Below the pieces are notes generated by a model. The model saw only the letters and a program-made list of their open reading frames with translations. It searched no databases and was not told the origin of the DNA. 64,000 nt of DNA from assembly GCF_001422285.1 (NCBI RefSeq), contig NZ_LMMO01000003.1, forward strand, positions 62,763 through 126,762, in the 5' to 3' direction. Positions within the stretch are counted from its first letter, which is position 1. Each line of letters begins with the position of its first letter. Positions 41,295 through 50,581 of the stretch are shown here, piece after piece. Both the position numbers and the translations under genes were made by a program. The stretch comes from Frigoribacterium sp. Leaf263. GTDB lineage: Bacteria; Actinomycetota; Actinomycetes; Actinomycetales; Microbacteriaceae.

Positions 41295-41810
41295 ATGGCG
41301 AACAAGGAAGCATCGGTCGCCGAGCTCACGGAGAACTTCCGTGACTCGACCGCCGTTCTGCTCACCGAGTACCGCGGTCTCACTGTTGCTGAGCTGAAAG
41401 AGCTCCGCAAGTCCATCAGTGCAGACGCGACGTACGCCGTGGTGAAGAACACGCTCAGCAAGATCGCGGCGAACAACGCCGGAATCAGCTCGTTCGACGA
41501 CGAACTCGTCGGACCTTCTGCGATCGCCTTCGTGCACGGAGACCCTGTCGCCGTCGCCAAGAGCCTGCGTGACTTCGCCAAGGCACACCCCGCTCTGATC
41601 GTGAAGAACGGTTACTTCGACGGTAACCCCCTCACGGCAGACGAGGTCAAGCAGCTCGCCGATCTCGAGTCCAGGGAGGTGCTGCTGGGCAAGCTGGCCG
41701 GCGCCTTCAAGGCTTCGCTGTTCGGAGCTGCCTACCTGTTCCAGGCACCGCTGTCTCAGGCCGTTCGCACGGTCGAGGCGCTGCGTGCCAAGCAGGAAGC
41801 CGACAGCTGA
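41295..41810 (+). CDS. rplJ: 50S ribosomal protein L10
   Basis: A 171-residue protein forming the base of the ribosomal stalk that holds L7/L12 dimers. The N-terminus [20 protein letters not shown] and the [18 protein letters not shown] and [10 protein letters not shown] segments are standard. The C-terminal helix binds L12. AGGAG at 41286-41290 precedes the ATG. It is co-transcribed with rplL and lies 15 kb from rplA, which is usually its near neighbour. Confidence 0.98.
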   Translation: MANKEASVAELTENFRDSTAVLLTEYRGLTVAELKELRKSISADATYAVVKNTLSKIAANNAGISSFDDELVGPSAIAFVHGDPVAVAKSLRDFAKAHPALIVKNGYFDGNPLTADEVKQLADLESREVLLGKLAGAFKASLFGAAYLFQAPLSQAVRTVEALRAKQEADS

Positions 41811-41859
41811 ACAGCTGTCGCACGAACCCACACTTCAGAAAACACATAAGGAGAACACC

Positions 41860-42243
41860 ATGGCGAAGCTCACGCAGGACGAACTGATCGAGGCCTTCAA
41901 GGAGCTCACGCTCATCGAGCTCAGCGACTTCGTGAAGAAGTTCGAAGAGGTCTTCGAGGTCACCGCTGCTGCCCCCGTGGCCGCCGCCGGTGCCGCCGGC
42001 CCCGCCGCCGCTGCCGAAGAGGTCGAAGAGCAGACCGCCTTCGACGTCGTGCTCGAGGCTGCCGGCGACAAGAAGATCCAGGTCATCAAGGAGGTCCGTG
42101 CGCTCACCAGCCTCGGACTCGGCGAGGCCAAGGCCGTCGTCGACGGCGCCCCCAGCACCGTCCTCGAGGGTGCTTCGAAGGAAGCCGCCGAGAAGGCCAA
42201 GGGCCAGCTCGAGGCTGCCGGCGCCACCGTCACCCTCAAGTAA
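41860..42243 (+). CDS. rplL: 50S ribosomal protein L7/L12
   Basis: A 127-residue stalk protein that recruits elongation-factor GTPases. The N-terminal dimerisation domain ([20 protein letters not shown]), an Ala-rich hinge ([17 protein letters not shown]) and the C-terminal domain (EKTAFDV-like [20 protein letters not shown] and [14 protein letters not shown]) are all clear. AAGGAG precedes ATG 41860. A strong terminator follows. Confidence 0.98.
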   Translation: MAKLTQDELIEAFKELTLIELSDFVKKFEEVFEVTAAAPVAAAGAAGPAAAAEEVEEQTAFDVVLEAAGDKKIQVIKEVRALTSLGLGEAKAVVDGAPSTVLEGASKEAAEKAKGQLEAAGATVTLK

Positions 42244-42263
42244 TCCCGCTTCACCGCTTCACA

Positions 42264-42297
42264 CGAAAGGCGTCACCCTCCGGGGTGGCGCCTTTCG
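42264..42297. terminator. Terminator after rplL
   Basis: A 15-bp stem (CGAAAGGCGTCACCC with GGGTGGCGCCTTTCG, one G-U pair) and tetraloop TCCG. With AAAGG and CCTTT in the arms it can act in both directions, also for the convergent permease gene. Confidence 0.9.
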
Positions 42298-42366
42298 CCG
42301 TCCCGGCCGGCAGCGATGGCCGGGGCTGCGCCGACCATGGCCTCCCTCAGCCGACCCGGGCCTCCC

Positions 42367-43812
42367 TCAGGAGGCGCGGGCGAGCACCGAGTGACGGCGC
42401 CCGTACCCGAGGTACACGGCGGCGCCGACCAGCATCCAGACGGCGAAGGCGAGCCAGGTGATCCAGCCGAGGGTCACCATGAGCAGCACGCAGAACGCGC
42501 AGCCGAGCAGTGGGACCACCGGGTAGAACGGCACGCGGAACGTCCGGTCGAGCTCGGGCCGGTTGCGGCGCAGCCAGATGACCGACACGTTGACGAGAGC
42601 GAACGCGAAGAGGGTGCCGATGCTCGTGGCGTCGGCGAGGGCGCCGAGCGGCACGAGGGCCGCGGCGAGGGCGACCACCCCGCCGACGATCAGGGTGCCG
42701 GCGACCGGCGTCCGCGTGCGCGGCGAGATGCGACCGAGCACCCTCGGGACGAGCCCGTCGCGGGCCATCGAGACGAAGATGCGGGTCTGGCCGTAGAGCA
42801 CGGTGAGCACGACGCTCGCGATGGCGAGCACGGCCGCCACGGCGAACACGAACGCGACCCACGGCTGCCCGGTGATGTCCGCGACGATCGTGACGAGCGA
42901 GGCCTCGCCGTCGGTGAACGTCCGCCAGGGCCGGGCCCCGATCGCGGCGACCGCGACGAGGATGTACAGCACGGTGATGATCACGATCGAGGCGATGATC
43001 GCCCGCGGGAGGTCGCGCTTCGCATCGCGCGCCTCCTCGCCCGCCGTCGACGCCGCGTCGAAGCCGATGTACGAGAAGAAGAGCCGGGATGCCGCGGCCG
43101 AGACCCCGGCGGCGCCCATCGGCGCGAGGGGCTCGAAGTTGCCGGCGCTGAAGGCCGTGAACGCGACGGCGACGAAGAAGACGAGCAGGCCGATCTTGAC
43201 CACGACGAGGAGGGTGTTCACCCAGGCGCTCTCGCGGGCGCCGGGGACGAGCACGAGGGTCGCGATGATCACGAGCAGGGCGGCCGGCAGGTTGAGCACC
43301 CCTCCGGCGCCCGGCGGCTCGGCGATGGCGTCGGGCAGCGCCAGGCCGAAGACGGCGAGCGCCTCGTTGACGTACTGACCCGCGCCGACGGCCACCGCGG
43401 CCACCGAGACGGCGTACTCGAGCACGAGGCACCACCCGCACACCCACGCCAGACCCTCGCCGAGCGTCGCGTAGGCGTAGCTGTAGCTGGACCCCGAGAC
43501 GGGCACGCTGCCGGCCATCTCGGCGTACGACAGAGCCGAGAGCAGGGCGGCGACGCCTGCCAGGACGAATGCGATCCACACGGCGGGGCCCGCCAGGGGG
43601 ACGGCCGTGCCCAGGACGACGAGGATCCCGGTGCCGAGCGTGGCCCCGATGCTGATGGCCGTCAGATGCCAGACGCCGAGCGAACGTCGCAGGCGCGGCC
43701 CGCCCCCGGTCGAGTCGTCGCTCTCGGCGGCGAACGCCTCGAGCGGCTTGCGGCGCCTCAGCTGGGCGACGAGCGGAGGACGGCTGACGGTGGAGGGGGC
43801 GTTCTCGGACAC
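42367..43812 (-). CDS. APC superfamily amino acid permease
   Basis: A 481-residue transporter with 12 or more predicted helices. The N-terminal region has the APC motif AISIGATLGTGILVVLG and the following YAEMAGSVPVSGSSYSYAYA; SYIGFDAASTAGEEARD lies in the sixth helix region. This is the cationic amino acid transporter (CAT) branch, likely importing basic or other amino acids with protons. GTG 43812 lies 6 nt after a TAGCCT box, so a leaderless mRNA is expected. Its last codons contain a GGAGGCGCG word. Confidence 0.92.
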   Translation of the reverse strand: MSENAPSTVSRPPLVAQLRRRKPLEAFAAESDDSTGGGPRLRRSLGVWHLTAISIGATLGTGILVVLGTAVPLAGPAVWIAFVLAGVAALLSALSYAEMAGSVPVSGSSYSYAYATLGEGLAWVCGWCLVLEYAVSVAAVAVGAGQYVNEALAVFGLALPDAIAEPPGAGGVLNLPAALLVIIATLVLVPGARESAWVNTLLVVVKIGLLVFFVAVAFTAFSAGNFEPLAPMGAAGVSAAASRLFFSYIGFDAASTAGEEARDAKRDLPRAIIASIVIITVLYILVAVAAIGARPWRTFTDGEASLVTIVADITGQPWVAFVFAVAAVLAIASVVLTVLYGQTRIFVSMARDGLVPRVLGRISPRTRTPVAGTLIVGGVVALAAALVPLGALADATSIGTLFAFALVNVSVIWLRRNRPELDRTFRVPFYPVVPLLGCAFCVLLMVTLGWITWLAFAVWMLVGAAVYLGYGRRHSVLARAS

Positions 43813-43857
43813 CGCGAGAGGCTACCAGGCGCCCGGGGCCGCCCCCGGGCCGCGGGG

Positions 43858-45468
43858 TCAGTCGTCGACGTGGAGTCCGAGCTCGCGCACCCGCGTCATC
43901 GCCTCGCGGCGCGACGACGCCTGCAGCTTGCGGTAGATGCTCCGCACGTGGCTCTTGACCGTGTTGACCGAGATGAAGAGCTGGCTCCCGATCTGGCCGA
44001 GGGTCTGTCCCGTCGCGAGGTGGCGCACGATCACGAGCTCGCGGTCGCTCAGCGGCTCGTCCAACCGCGGTACCGCGCCGACCGAGGAGCCGAGGAGGCG
44101 CTCGAGGGTCGTGCGGATCGCCTCCGGCTGGTCGCGGTGCGCCGCCCGGTCGAGGAGGTGCTTCAGCACGTCGTCCTGGAGCGTGGCGAACATCCACCGG
44201 GAGTCGTTCCGGCCGGCGGCGAGGAGCGCCCGGTCGAAGGCGATGTCCGCGCGGGCCGTGTCGCCGAGGGCGAGATGCGCCGCGGCGACGACGGCGTGCA
44301 CGTGCGGCATGGTGCGTTCGCTGTGCAGATCGCCGAGCACGAGGCACGGCTCGAGCGCGTCGAGGGCCGCCTCGGGCTCGCCCGCTGCGAGGTGCACGAG
44401 CGCCAGCACGCGGGCCGGGCACTGGATGTGGCGTGCGGTGGCGACGAGCGGGGCGGCCAGACGCCGCGCCTCCTGGGGCTGCTGCAGGCACCGCATGGTC
44501 TCGGCCCGCAGCGAGGCGACCGCCGCGGCCAGCGTCGGTCGACCGGTGAAGGCGTCGAGGAGGCGCGTGATGCGCGCCAGCAGATCGAGCACCTCGATGA
44601 AGCGGCCCTCCTCGAGGTAGGCGTGCGCCTCGGCGAACCAGCCGTGCGCCTCCCAGTCGTTGCCGCGGGTCGCCTGGCGGACGTCGTCGATGAGCTCGGG
44701 GATCCCGCCGGGCTGACCGCGGTCGAGGGCCAGCTGGAGCCGGGTGATCTGGGCGAGCGCGCCGAACGAGCTCGTCATGAGCTCGGTCCCCTCGGCGAGG
44801 GTCGTGGCCGCGGCGAGGTGCTCGTCGGCGAGTCGGAAGTCGCCGAGCAGCATGGCGACGTGGGCGAGGGCCGAGAGGCACTCGACGCGCTCGGCGAGGC
44901 TGAGGTGCTCGGAGGCGAGGCCGCCGGCGAGACCCAGGGCGAACTGCGCCTGGTCGTACTCGCCGTAGTGGATGCGGATCAGACCGAGCTGCAGCGAGAA
45001 CGACGCGCTGAGCGAGATGCGGCTGCTGATCGACTCGGTGGTGTCCGTCTCGATCATCGTGCGGGCGACCTCGAGGTGCTCGTGCGCGACGACGAGGTTC
45101 CCGAGCGTGCGGAGCGTGGCGGCGAGGTGCACGTGGTAGCCGGCCCGCACCTCCAGCGACATCGCGGGGTCGGCGTCGATCGCCTTCGCGACGCCTCGGA
45201 ACCAGGGGAGGGCGGCGCTCCGGGAGCGGGAGCCGACCGAGCGATGGCTGGCCGCGAGGGCGAGCAGGATGCGGGGTCTGCCCCGCCATTCGTCCTCGGG
45301 GGTCGAGCGGATCGCGTCGCGCAGGCGGGCGCCCTGCAGCGGGGCGATGCTCGTCCAGGCGCGCTCGATGGCGTCGAGGGCAGCACGGTGGTCTGCGGGT
45401 CGCATCTCGGCGCTCGGGGGTGCGGCCGTCTCGTCAGGCGTCTTCACGGGTCCTAACCTCTGCCGCAT
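43858..45468 (-). CDS. LuxR-type regulator with long TPR-like N-terminal region
   Basis: A 536-residue regulator. About 450 residues of helical, TPR-like repeats (many ALDAL, LAAGEPEAALDALEPC and ALGDTARADIAFDRAL helices) are followed by a LuxR DNA-binding domain: LSDRELVIVRHLATGQTLGQI with SVNTVKSHVRSIYRKL. It resembles the C-terminal part of MalT/LAL regulators but lacks the N-terminal AAA ATPase, so it may sense by protein or ligand binding to the repeats. ATG 45468 has a GAGGAG site 8 nt upstream. It is divergent from an ABC exporter, which it may control through shared GGATGAGC repeats. Confidence 0.9.
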   Translation of the reverse strand: MRQRLGPVKTPDETAAPPSAEMRPADHRAALDAIERAWTSIAPLQGARLRDAIRSTPEDEWRGRPRILLALAASHRSVGSRSRSAALPWFRGVAKAIDADPAMSLEVRAGYHVHLAATLRTLGNLVVAHEHLEVARTMIETDTTESISSRISLSASFSLQLGLIRIHYGEYDQAQFALGLAGGLASEHLSLAERVECLSALAHVAMLLGDFRLADEHLAAATTLAEGTELMTSSFGALAQITRLQLALDRGQPGGIPELIDDVRQATRGNDWEAHGWFAEAHAYLEEGRFIEVLDLLARITRLLDAFTGRPTLAAAVASLRAETMRCLQQPQEARRLAAPLVATARHIQCPARVLALVHLAAGEPEAALDALEPCLVLGDLHSERTMPHVHAVVAAAHLALGDTARADIAFDRALLAAGRNDSRWMFATLQDDVLKHLLDRAAHRDQPEAIRTTLERLLGSSVGAVPRLDEPLSDRELVIVRHLATGQTLGQIGSQLFISVNTVKSHVRSIYRKLQASSRREAMTRVRELGLHVDD

Positions 45469-45531
45469 CGGGTGGCTCCTCGGTCGGGTACGAGGAATAC
45501 GGCGTCGGGATGGTGGTCAACCAACCGTCGC

Positions 45532-45642
45532 GCTCATCCTAAGAGCGGGAAGCTCATCCGGTGAGGAAATATCGGGATGAAGCCCAGAAATGGGGGCGAT
45601 CATGTACCCCGATGCGGATCGGCGTACCGTGACCGGATGAGC
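45532..45642. promoter_or_regulatory. GCTCATCC/GGATGAGC repeats in the LuxR-ABC divergent region
   Basis: GCTCATCC occurs at 45532-45539 and 45552-45559 (20-bp period), and its reverse complement GGATGAGC at 45635-45642, across the start of the ABC gene. The second and third copies extend to a 10-bp inverted match (GCTCATCCGG/CCGGATGAGC). They are candidate regulator sites. No gene is seen in the 168-bp gap. Confidence 0.45.
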
Positions 45643-47514
45643 AGGATGGACTCCGTCGCGTCTGGCGGCGGGATGCGCGGCGGCGGAACGCGACCCGGTC
45701 GTGTCTCGAGCGGCGACGCGCGGGCTCAGAAGGCGGCCAACGCCGAGGCCCCGCGCGTGCCCCACCTGCTGCGCCGGATCCGCGCGCTGTTCGAGCCGCA
45801 CCGGCGGGCGCTCGTCGTCACGGTCGTGCTCGTGTTCATCGGCGCCGCCATCAGCGTGCTGCCGCCCCTGCTGACCAAGCAGGCGTTCGACCGGGGCCTG
45901 TTCGCGGACGGGGGGCCCGACGTCCCCGTGCTGCTCGAACTCGTCGGGGCCATGATCGGCCTGTGGGTGCTCTCGGCCGGCATCGGCGTGGGGCAGACCT
46001 TCCTCACGGCGACCGTCGGCAACAAGGTCATGGGGGCGCTGCGCATCCGGCTCTTCGGGCATCTGCAGCGGATGGAGCTGGCCTTCTTCACCCGGACCAA
46101 GACCGGCGTCATCCAGTCGCGGCTGCAGAACGACGTCGGTGGCGTGGCCAACGTCCTCAGCAACACCGTCTCGAGCGTGCTCGGCAACACCGTCACGGTC
46201 ATCGCGGCGTTCGTGTCGATGCTCGTGCTCAGCTGGCAGATGACGCTCGTCACGGTCATCCTCCTGCCGCTGCTCGTCGTGGCGCAGCGCCGGGTCGGGC
46301 AGGTCCGCGCCCGCATCGCCACCCAGACGCAGGAGTCGCTGAGCGACATGACCGCGATCACGCAGGAGGCCCTGAGCGTCAGCGGCATCCTGCTCGCCAA
46401 GAGCTTCAACCAGCAGCGCGCCGAGATCGAGCGCTACTCGGCCGAGAACCGCACGCAGATCGGTCTGCAGGTGCGTCAGCAGATGAGCGGCCAGTGGTTC
46501 TTCGCCGTCGTGCAGATCTTCCTGTCGGTCATCCCGGCCATCATCTACCTGGTCGCCGCCTGGCTCATCCTGCGCGACGTCCCGGTCACCGCGGGCACGA
46601 TCGTGGCCTTCACGACCGTTCAGGCGCGACTGACGTTCCCCCTGATGGGCCTCCTGCGCGTCGCCCTCGACCTCCAGACCTCGGGGGCGCTGTTCGCGCG
46701 CATCTTCGAGTACCTCGACCTGCACCCGGCGATCGACGACGACCCCGCCGCGGGCGACGTCGACGTGACGCGACTCGGTCGCGTCGAGTTCGACGACGTG
46801 TCGTTCTCGTACCCGGACGCCGAGCCCGGCCAGAAGACGCTCGACGGCGTCTCGTTCGACATCGAGCCCGGCCGGTTCGCGGCCTTCGTCGGGCCGAGCG
46901 GAGCAGGCAAGACGACGGTGTCGTACCTGATCCCGCGGTTCTACGAGGCCTCAGGAGGCGCGGTGCGGTTCGCCGGGACGGACGTCCGCGAGCTGCGCCA
47001 GGAGTCCCTGATCGAGCACATCGGCATCGTCAGCCAGGAGACGTACCTCTTCCACGCCTCGATCGCCGACAATCTCCGCTACGCCCGCCCCGGCGCCACC
47101 GACGACGAGCTCGTCGACGCGGCGCGTCGGGCGAACATCCACGAGACGATCGCCTCGTTCCCCGACGGCTACGAGACGCTGGTCGGCGAGCGGGGCTACC
47201 GGCTGTCCGGCGGCGAGAAGCAGCGCATCGCGATCGCCCGCGTCCTGCTGAAGGACCCTGCCGTCCTCGTGCTCGACGAGGCGACGAGTGCGCTCGACAC
47301 GGTCTCGGAGCGGGTCGTCCAGGAGGCCCTCGACACCGCCGCCCGCGGCCGCACGACCATCGCCATCGCCCACCGGCTCTCGACCGTGCGGTCGGCCGAC
47401 GTCATCTTCGTCGTGGACGCCGGACGCGTGGTCGAGCGGGGCACCCACGACGAGCTCGTCGCGCTCGGAGGCGTCTACGCCGGGCTCTACGGGCAGCAGA
47501 TCGCGGCCGACTGA
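45637..47514 (+). CDS. ABC exporter, fused membrane and ATPase domains
   Basis: A 625-residue half-transporter that acts as a dimer. Six membrane helices (about residues 55-330, with ELAFFTRTKTGVIQSRLQND in the coupling region) precede the ATPase: Walker A GPSGAGKTT, signature LSGGEKQRIAIARVLL, Walker B VLVLDEATSALD and the H-loop AHRLST. It fits the MsbA/LmrA/BmrA multidrug and lipid family. ATG 45637 is preferred because a TACCGT box ends 6 nt upstream; ATG 45646 is also possible. Substrate unknown. It is divergent from a LuxR-type regulator. Confidence 0.93.
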   Translation: MSRMDSVASGGGMRGGGTRPGRVSSGDARAQKAANAEAPRVPHLLRRIRALFEPHRRALVVTVVLVFIGAAISVLPPLLTKQAFDRGLFADGGPDVPVLLELVGAMIGLWVLSAGIGVGQTFLTATVGNKVMGALRIRLFGHLQRMELAFFTRTKTGVIQSRLQNDVGGVANVLSNTVSSVLGNTVTVIAAFVSMLVLSWQMTLVTVILLPLLVVAQRRVGQVRARIATQTQESLSDMTAITQEALSVSGILLAKSFNQQRAEIERYSAENRTQIGLQVRQQMSGQWFFAVVQIFLSVIPAIIYLVAAWLILRDVPVTAGTIVAFTTVQARLTFPLMGLLRVALDLQTSGALFARIFEYLDLHPAIDDDPAAGDVDVTRLGRVEFDDVSFSYPDAEPGQKTLDGVSFDIEPGRFAAFVGPSGAGKTTVSYLIPRFYEASGGAVRFAGTDVRELRQESLIEHIGIVSQETYLFHASIADNLRYARPGATDDELVDAARRANIHETIASFPDGYETLVGERGYRLSGGEKQRIAIARVLLKDPAVLVLDEATSALDTVSERVVQEALDTAARGRTTIAIAHRLSTVRSADVIFVVDAGRVVERGTHDELVALGGVYAGLYGQQIAAD

Positions 47515-47545
47515 GCCGGGGGCGAGGCGCCCTCGTCACGAGGCG

Positions 47546-48277
47546 TCACTCGCGCTCGGCGAGCATGTCCTCCATGGCGTCGATCTCGCTCTCCTGACTC
47601 TGCAGCATGCCGGTCGCGAAGACGCGCACCTGACGGTTCTCGCTGCGCGCCAGCACCGCGTCGGCCATCTCGACCCCGCCGCGGTGATGCGCGATCATCA
47701 GGGTCAGGAACCGCCGTTCGGCCTCCACGCCGCTCGCCTCCTGCAGCGCGGCCATCTGCTCGTCGGTGGCGAGCCCGGGCATGCGACCACCCGGCTGATG
47801 AGCGGCGGGCGTCGGGGAGCCCTCCGTGCCTCCGGAGGGGGTGTGCTCGTGATCGCCGTACGAGCCGTCGAGCGTCGGCCGCGTCATCCAGGTCATCGTG
47901 GGCTCCGCCGGCGCCTGCGAGACGCCCCAGAGCTCCAGCCAGGCGAACATCTGCCCGGCCTGCTGCGACTGGGTCAGAGCCATGTCGTAGGCCATCGAGC
48001 GCGTGGCCGGGTCGTCGGTGCGGTCGCGGACGATCATGGCCATCCGCACGGCCTGCTCGTGGTGCACCTGCATGTCGCGCGAGAAGCCCGCCTCGACGCT
48101 CTCGGTGCCGGGGGTCACCGGGTTCGGCGAGCTCAGGCGTCCGACCGCGACGCCGACCAGCAGCACGAGGACGAGCGTCAGCGCAGCGGCGACGACGACC
48201 CGGGTGCGCCGCCTGCCCGGGGCGCGACCGGAGGCCTCGTCGGACGACGACCCGCCCGTCGCGCCGGAGTCGGTCAC
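47546..48277 (-). CDS. DUF305 membrane-anchored protein
   Basis: A 243-residue protein with one N-terminal membrane anchor (about residues 26-47, VVVAAALTLVLVLLVGVAVG) and an extracytoplasmic DUF305 domain. His/Met-rich helices are clear: FSRDMQVHHEQAVRMAMIV and MIAHHRGGVEMADAVL, plus MLQSQESEIDAMEDML. DUF305 is a ferritin-like four-helix domain often tied to metal, including copper, handling, but no metal role is shown here. The start overlaps the stop of the DUF3105 gene, so they are coupled. Confidence 0.9.
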   Translation of the reverse strand: MTDSGATGGSSSDEASGRAPGRRRTRVVVAAALTLVLVLLVGVAVGRLSSPNPVTPGTESVEAGFSRDMQVHHEQAVRMAMIVRDRTDDPATRSMAYDMALTQSQQAGQMFAWLELWGVSQAPAEPTMTWMTRPTLDGSYGDHEHTPSGGTEGSPTPAAHQPGGRMPGLATDEQMAALQEASGVEAERRFLTLMIAHHRGGVEMADAVLARSENRQVRVFATGMLQSQESEIDAMEDMLAERE

Positions 48278-48942
48278 GCGATCTTGCCGGATCCGTCGAT
48301 GCCGCCGGTGCAGGGCGCACCGGGCTCAGGCGCGTCGCCGGATTTCCAGTACTTCGTGACGAAGTCCGAGACGTCCTCCTCGTCGTCGGTCACGTTCGAG
48401 AACGGCAGCTGCGCGCCCCACGCCGAGACGTACATCGGCGAGTCGAGACCCTCGTACGGCGAGACGACCGCGTAGGTGCTGGGGGCGAAGTCCTGCAGCG
48501 CCTCGATCTCGGCCTCGCTCACCTGGGCGGGGTCGTACGTGAACCAGATCGCGCCGTGCTCGAGGTCGTGCACGGCGTTCTCGTTCGGCACGGGCTCGGT
48601 GTAGACGCCGCAGTTGAGCCAGATCTGGTTGTGATCGCCGCCGGCCGGCGGGGTCTGCGCGTAGTCGACCGGGCCGGTGACGTGGTTGGCGGTGAGGTCC
48701 GAGAAGGTCTGCGCCCCCTCGACCACGATGTCGCGCGGGTTCTCGCGCGGCTGCCCGCTGGTCACGACGAAGGTGACGATGAGGCCGATCACGGCGAGCC
48801 CGGCGACCGAGCCGGTCACGATGCCGATGAGGCGGTTGCGGCGGGCTCGCTCCTGCTGCTTCTTGAGCGCCGCGACCTTCTCTTGGCGTCGGGCGTCGCG
48901 CTGCTGCTTGACGGAGGGCTTGTCGTTGTTGCCGTTGACCAC
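48274..48942 (-). CDS. DUF3105 membrane-anchored protein
   Basis: A 222-residue protein. A charged, Lys/Arg-rich cytoplasmic N-terminus (QQRDARRQEKVAALKKQQE) leads to one membrane helix (IGIVTGSVAGLAVIGLIVTFVV) and an outside DUF3105 domain with GGDHNQIWLNCGVYTEPVP and HDLEHGAIWFTYDP; it contains conserved His and Cys residues, and a second Cys near the end (APCTGG) may form a disulphide with the first. Function unknown. GTG 48942 follows an AGGA site. It is the first gene of a two-gene operon with DUF305, and such pairs recur in actinobacteria. Confidence 0.9.
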   Translation of the reverse strand: MVNGNNDKPSVKQQRDARRQEKVAALKKQQERARRNRLIGIVTGSVAGLAVIGLIVTFVVTSGQPRENPRDIVVEGAQTFSDLTANHVTGPVDYAQTPPAGGDHNQIWLNCGVYTEPVPNENAVHDLEHGAIWFTYDPAQVSEAEIEALQDFAPSTYAVVSPYEGLDSPMYVSAWGAQLPFSNVTDDEEDVSDFVTKYWKSGDAPEPGAPCTGGIDGSGKIA

Positions 48943-49062
48943 GTGAGGTCCTGTCGTCCGGAGGGGCCGATGCGGGATCGGACTGTCGCCTCCATTGTCC
49001 GGCACGCGTCGCTGAGAGGAAGGTCACAGTCTGCGCATCGTGCACGACGGGCGTCGCGTCCC

Positions 49063-49091
49063 GTAACACGCGCAGGGCCGCTGGATAGACT
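49063..49091 (+). promoter_or_regulatory. Candidate promoter of the cbs-cgs operon
   Basis: A TAGACT -10 box (49086-49091) has a GTAACA sequence (49063-49068) 17 bp upstream as a weak -35. Transcription would start near 49098, giving a leader of about 75 nt. The 231-bp gap holds no gene. Confidence 0.45.
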
Positions 49092-49173
49092 CGACGCCGG
49101 CTCGCCACCCCCGCGACCGCGTCCGCCACCTCGATCCGCACCCCACGACGGTGCCGGAGAAATGCGAGTCCTC

Positions 49174-50538
49174 GTGAAGTACGCCGAGACCGTCCTCGAC
49201 CTCGTGGGGAACACCCCGCTCGTCAAGCTCAACAAGGTGACGGAGGGCATCAGCGCGACCGTCCTCGTCAAGGTCGAGTACCTCAACCCCGGCGGCTCCT
49301 CGAAGGACCGCATCGCCACGCGCATCATCGACGCCGCCGAACGCGAGGGGCTGCTGAAGCCGGGCGGCACCATCGTCGAGCCGACGAGCGGCAACACGGG
49401 CGTCGGGCTCGCCCTCGTCGCGCAGCAGCGGGGCTACCGCTGCGTCTTCGTGCTGCCCGACAAGGTCGGCGAAGACAAGCGGAACGTGCTCAAGGCCTAC
49501 GGCGCCGAGATCGTCGTCACCCCGACCGCCGTCGAGCCCACCAGCCCCGAGTCGTACTACAGCGTCTCCGACCGCCTCGCCCGCGAGATCCCCGGGGCCT
49601 TCAAGCCGAACCAGTACGCCAACCCGAACGGCCCGCTCAGCCACTACGAGACGACCGGCCCCGAGATCTGGCGCGACACCGACGGGCGCATCACGCACTT
49701 CGTCGCCGGCGTCGGCACCGGGGGCACGATCAGCGGCACCGGCCGCTACCTCAAGGAGATCTCCGGAGGCGCGGTGCAGATCGTCGGGGCCGATCCCGAG
49801 GGCAGCGTCTACAGCGGCGGCACCGGCCGCCCGTATCTGCTCGAGGGCGTCGGCGAGGACTTCTGGCCGAGCGCCTACGACCCGAGCGTCGTCGACCGGA
49901 TCATCGCCGCGTCGGACGCCCGGTCGTTCGAGCTGACCCGACGTCTCGCCCGCGAGGAGGGCCTGCTCGTCGGCGGGTCGTCCGGGCTGGCCGTGGCGGC
50001 GGCCCTCGACGTCGCCCGGGAGCTCGGACCCGACGACGTCGTCGTCGTCCTGCTGCCCGACGGCGGACGCGGCTACCTCGGCAAGATCTTCAACGACGCC
50101 TGGATGCGCTCGTACGGATTCTCGGACAGCACCGACGAGCGCACGGTGCGCGATCTGCTCGCCTCGAAGACCGGAGCGCTGCCCGAGCTGGTGCACGCTC
50201 ACCCGAGCGACACGGTGCACGACGTCATCGGCATCATGACCACCTACGGGGTCTCGCAGATGCCCGTGCTCTCGGCGGAGCCGCCCGTCGTCATCGGCGA
50301 GGTCGTGGGCGCCATCGAAGAGAAGGCGCTGCTCGAGGCCCTCTTCGCCGGCGGTGCGACCATGGGCGACGCTCTGGCCCGGTTCGTGGGCGAGCCGCTG
50401 CCGCTCATCGGCATCAACGAGTCCGTGGCCGCTGCTCGCACCGCCCTCGAGTCCACCGACGCGCTGCTGGTCACCGACGACGGCAAGCCGGCCGGCGTCA
50501 TCACCCGGCACGACGTGCTCGCGTTCGTGTCCGCCTGA
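49174..50538 (+). CDS. cbs: Cystathionine beta-synthase
   Basis: A 454-residue PLP enzyme that joins serine and homocysteine to cystathionine, the first step of reverse transsulfuration. PLP lysine K44 is in GGSSKDRIA; the phosphate loop is GTGGTISGTGRYL and SGNTGVGLALVA binds substrate. Two C-terminal CBS motifs (about residues 330-450) follow, as in full-length Cbs; no heme domain is present. GTG 49174 gives the typical MKYAETVLDLVGNTPLVKL opening; ATG 49162 adds four residues, and neither has an ideal ribosome site. The next gene supplies the following step. Confidence 0.94.
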   Translation: MKYAETVLDLVGNTPLVKLNKVTEGISATVLVKVEYLNPGGSSKDRIATRIIDAAEREGLLKPGGTIVEPTSGNTGVGLALVAQQRGYRCVFVLPDKVGEDKRNVLKAYGAEIVVTPTAVEPTSPESYYSVSDRLAREIPGAFKPNQYANPNGPLSHYETTGPEIWRDTDGRITHFVAGVGTGGTISGTGRYLKEISGGAVQIVGADPEGSVYSGGTGRPYLLEGVGEDFWPSAYDPSVVDRIIAASDARSFELTRRLAREEGLLVGGSSGLAVAAALDVARELGPDDVVVVLLPDGGRGYLGKIFNDAWMRSYGFSDSTDERTVRDLLASKTGALPELVHAHPSDTVHDVIGIMTTYGVSQMPVLSAEPPVVIGEVVGAIEEKALLEALFAGGATMGDALARFVGEPLPLIGINESVAAARTALESTDALLVTDDGKPAGVITRHDVLAFVSA

Positions 50539-50581
50539 CCCCCTCCTCCCGCACCGTCGTCCCCCTCGAAAGGACACCCGC

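Noticed and set aside
42316-45456. A very long open frame antisense to the amino-acid permease and LuxR regulator genes, and similar long frames elsewhere
   Set aside because: The predicted proteins are low-complexity strings of Asp/Arg/Gly/Ala/Val with no domain, as expected from codon bias at about 70% GC on the strand opposite real genes.
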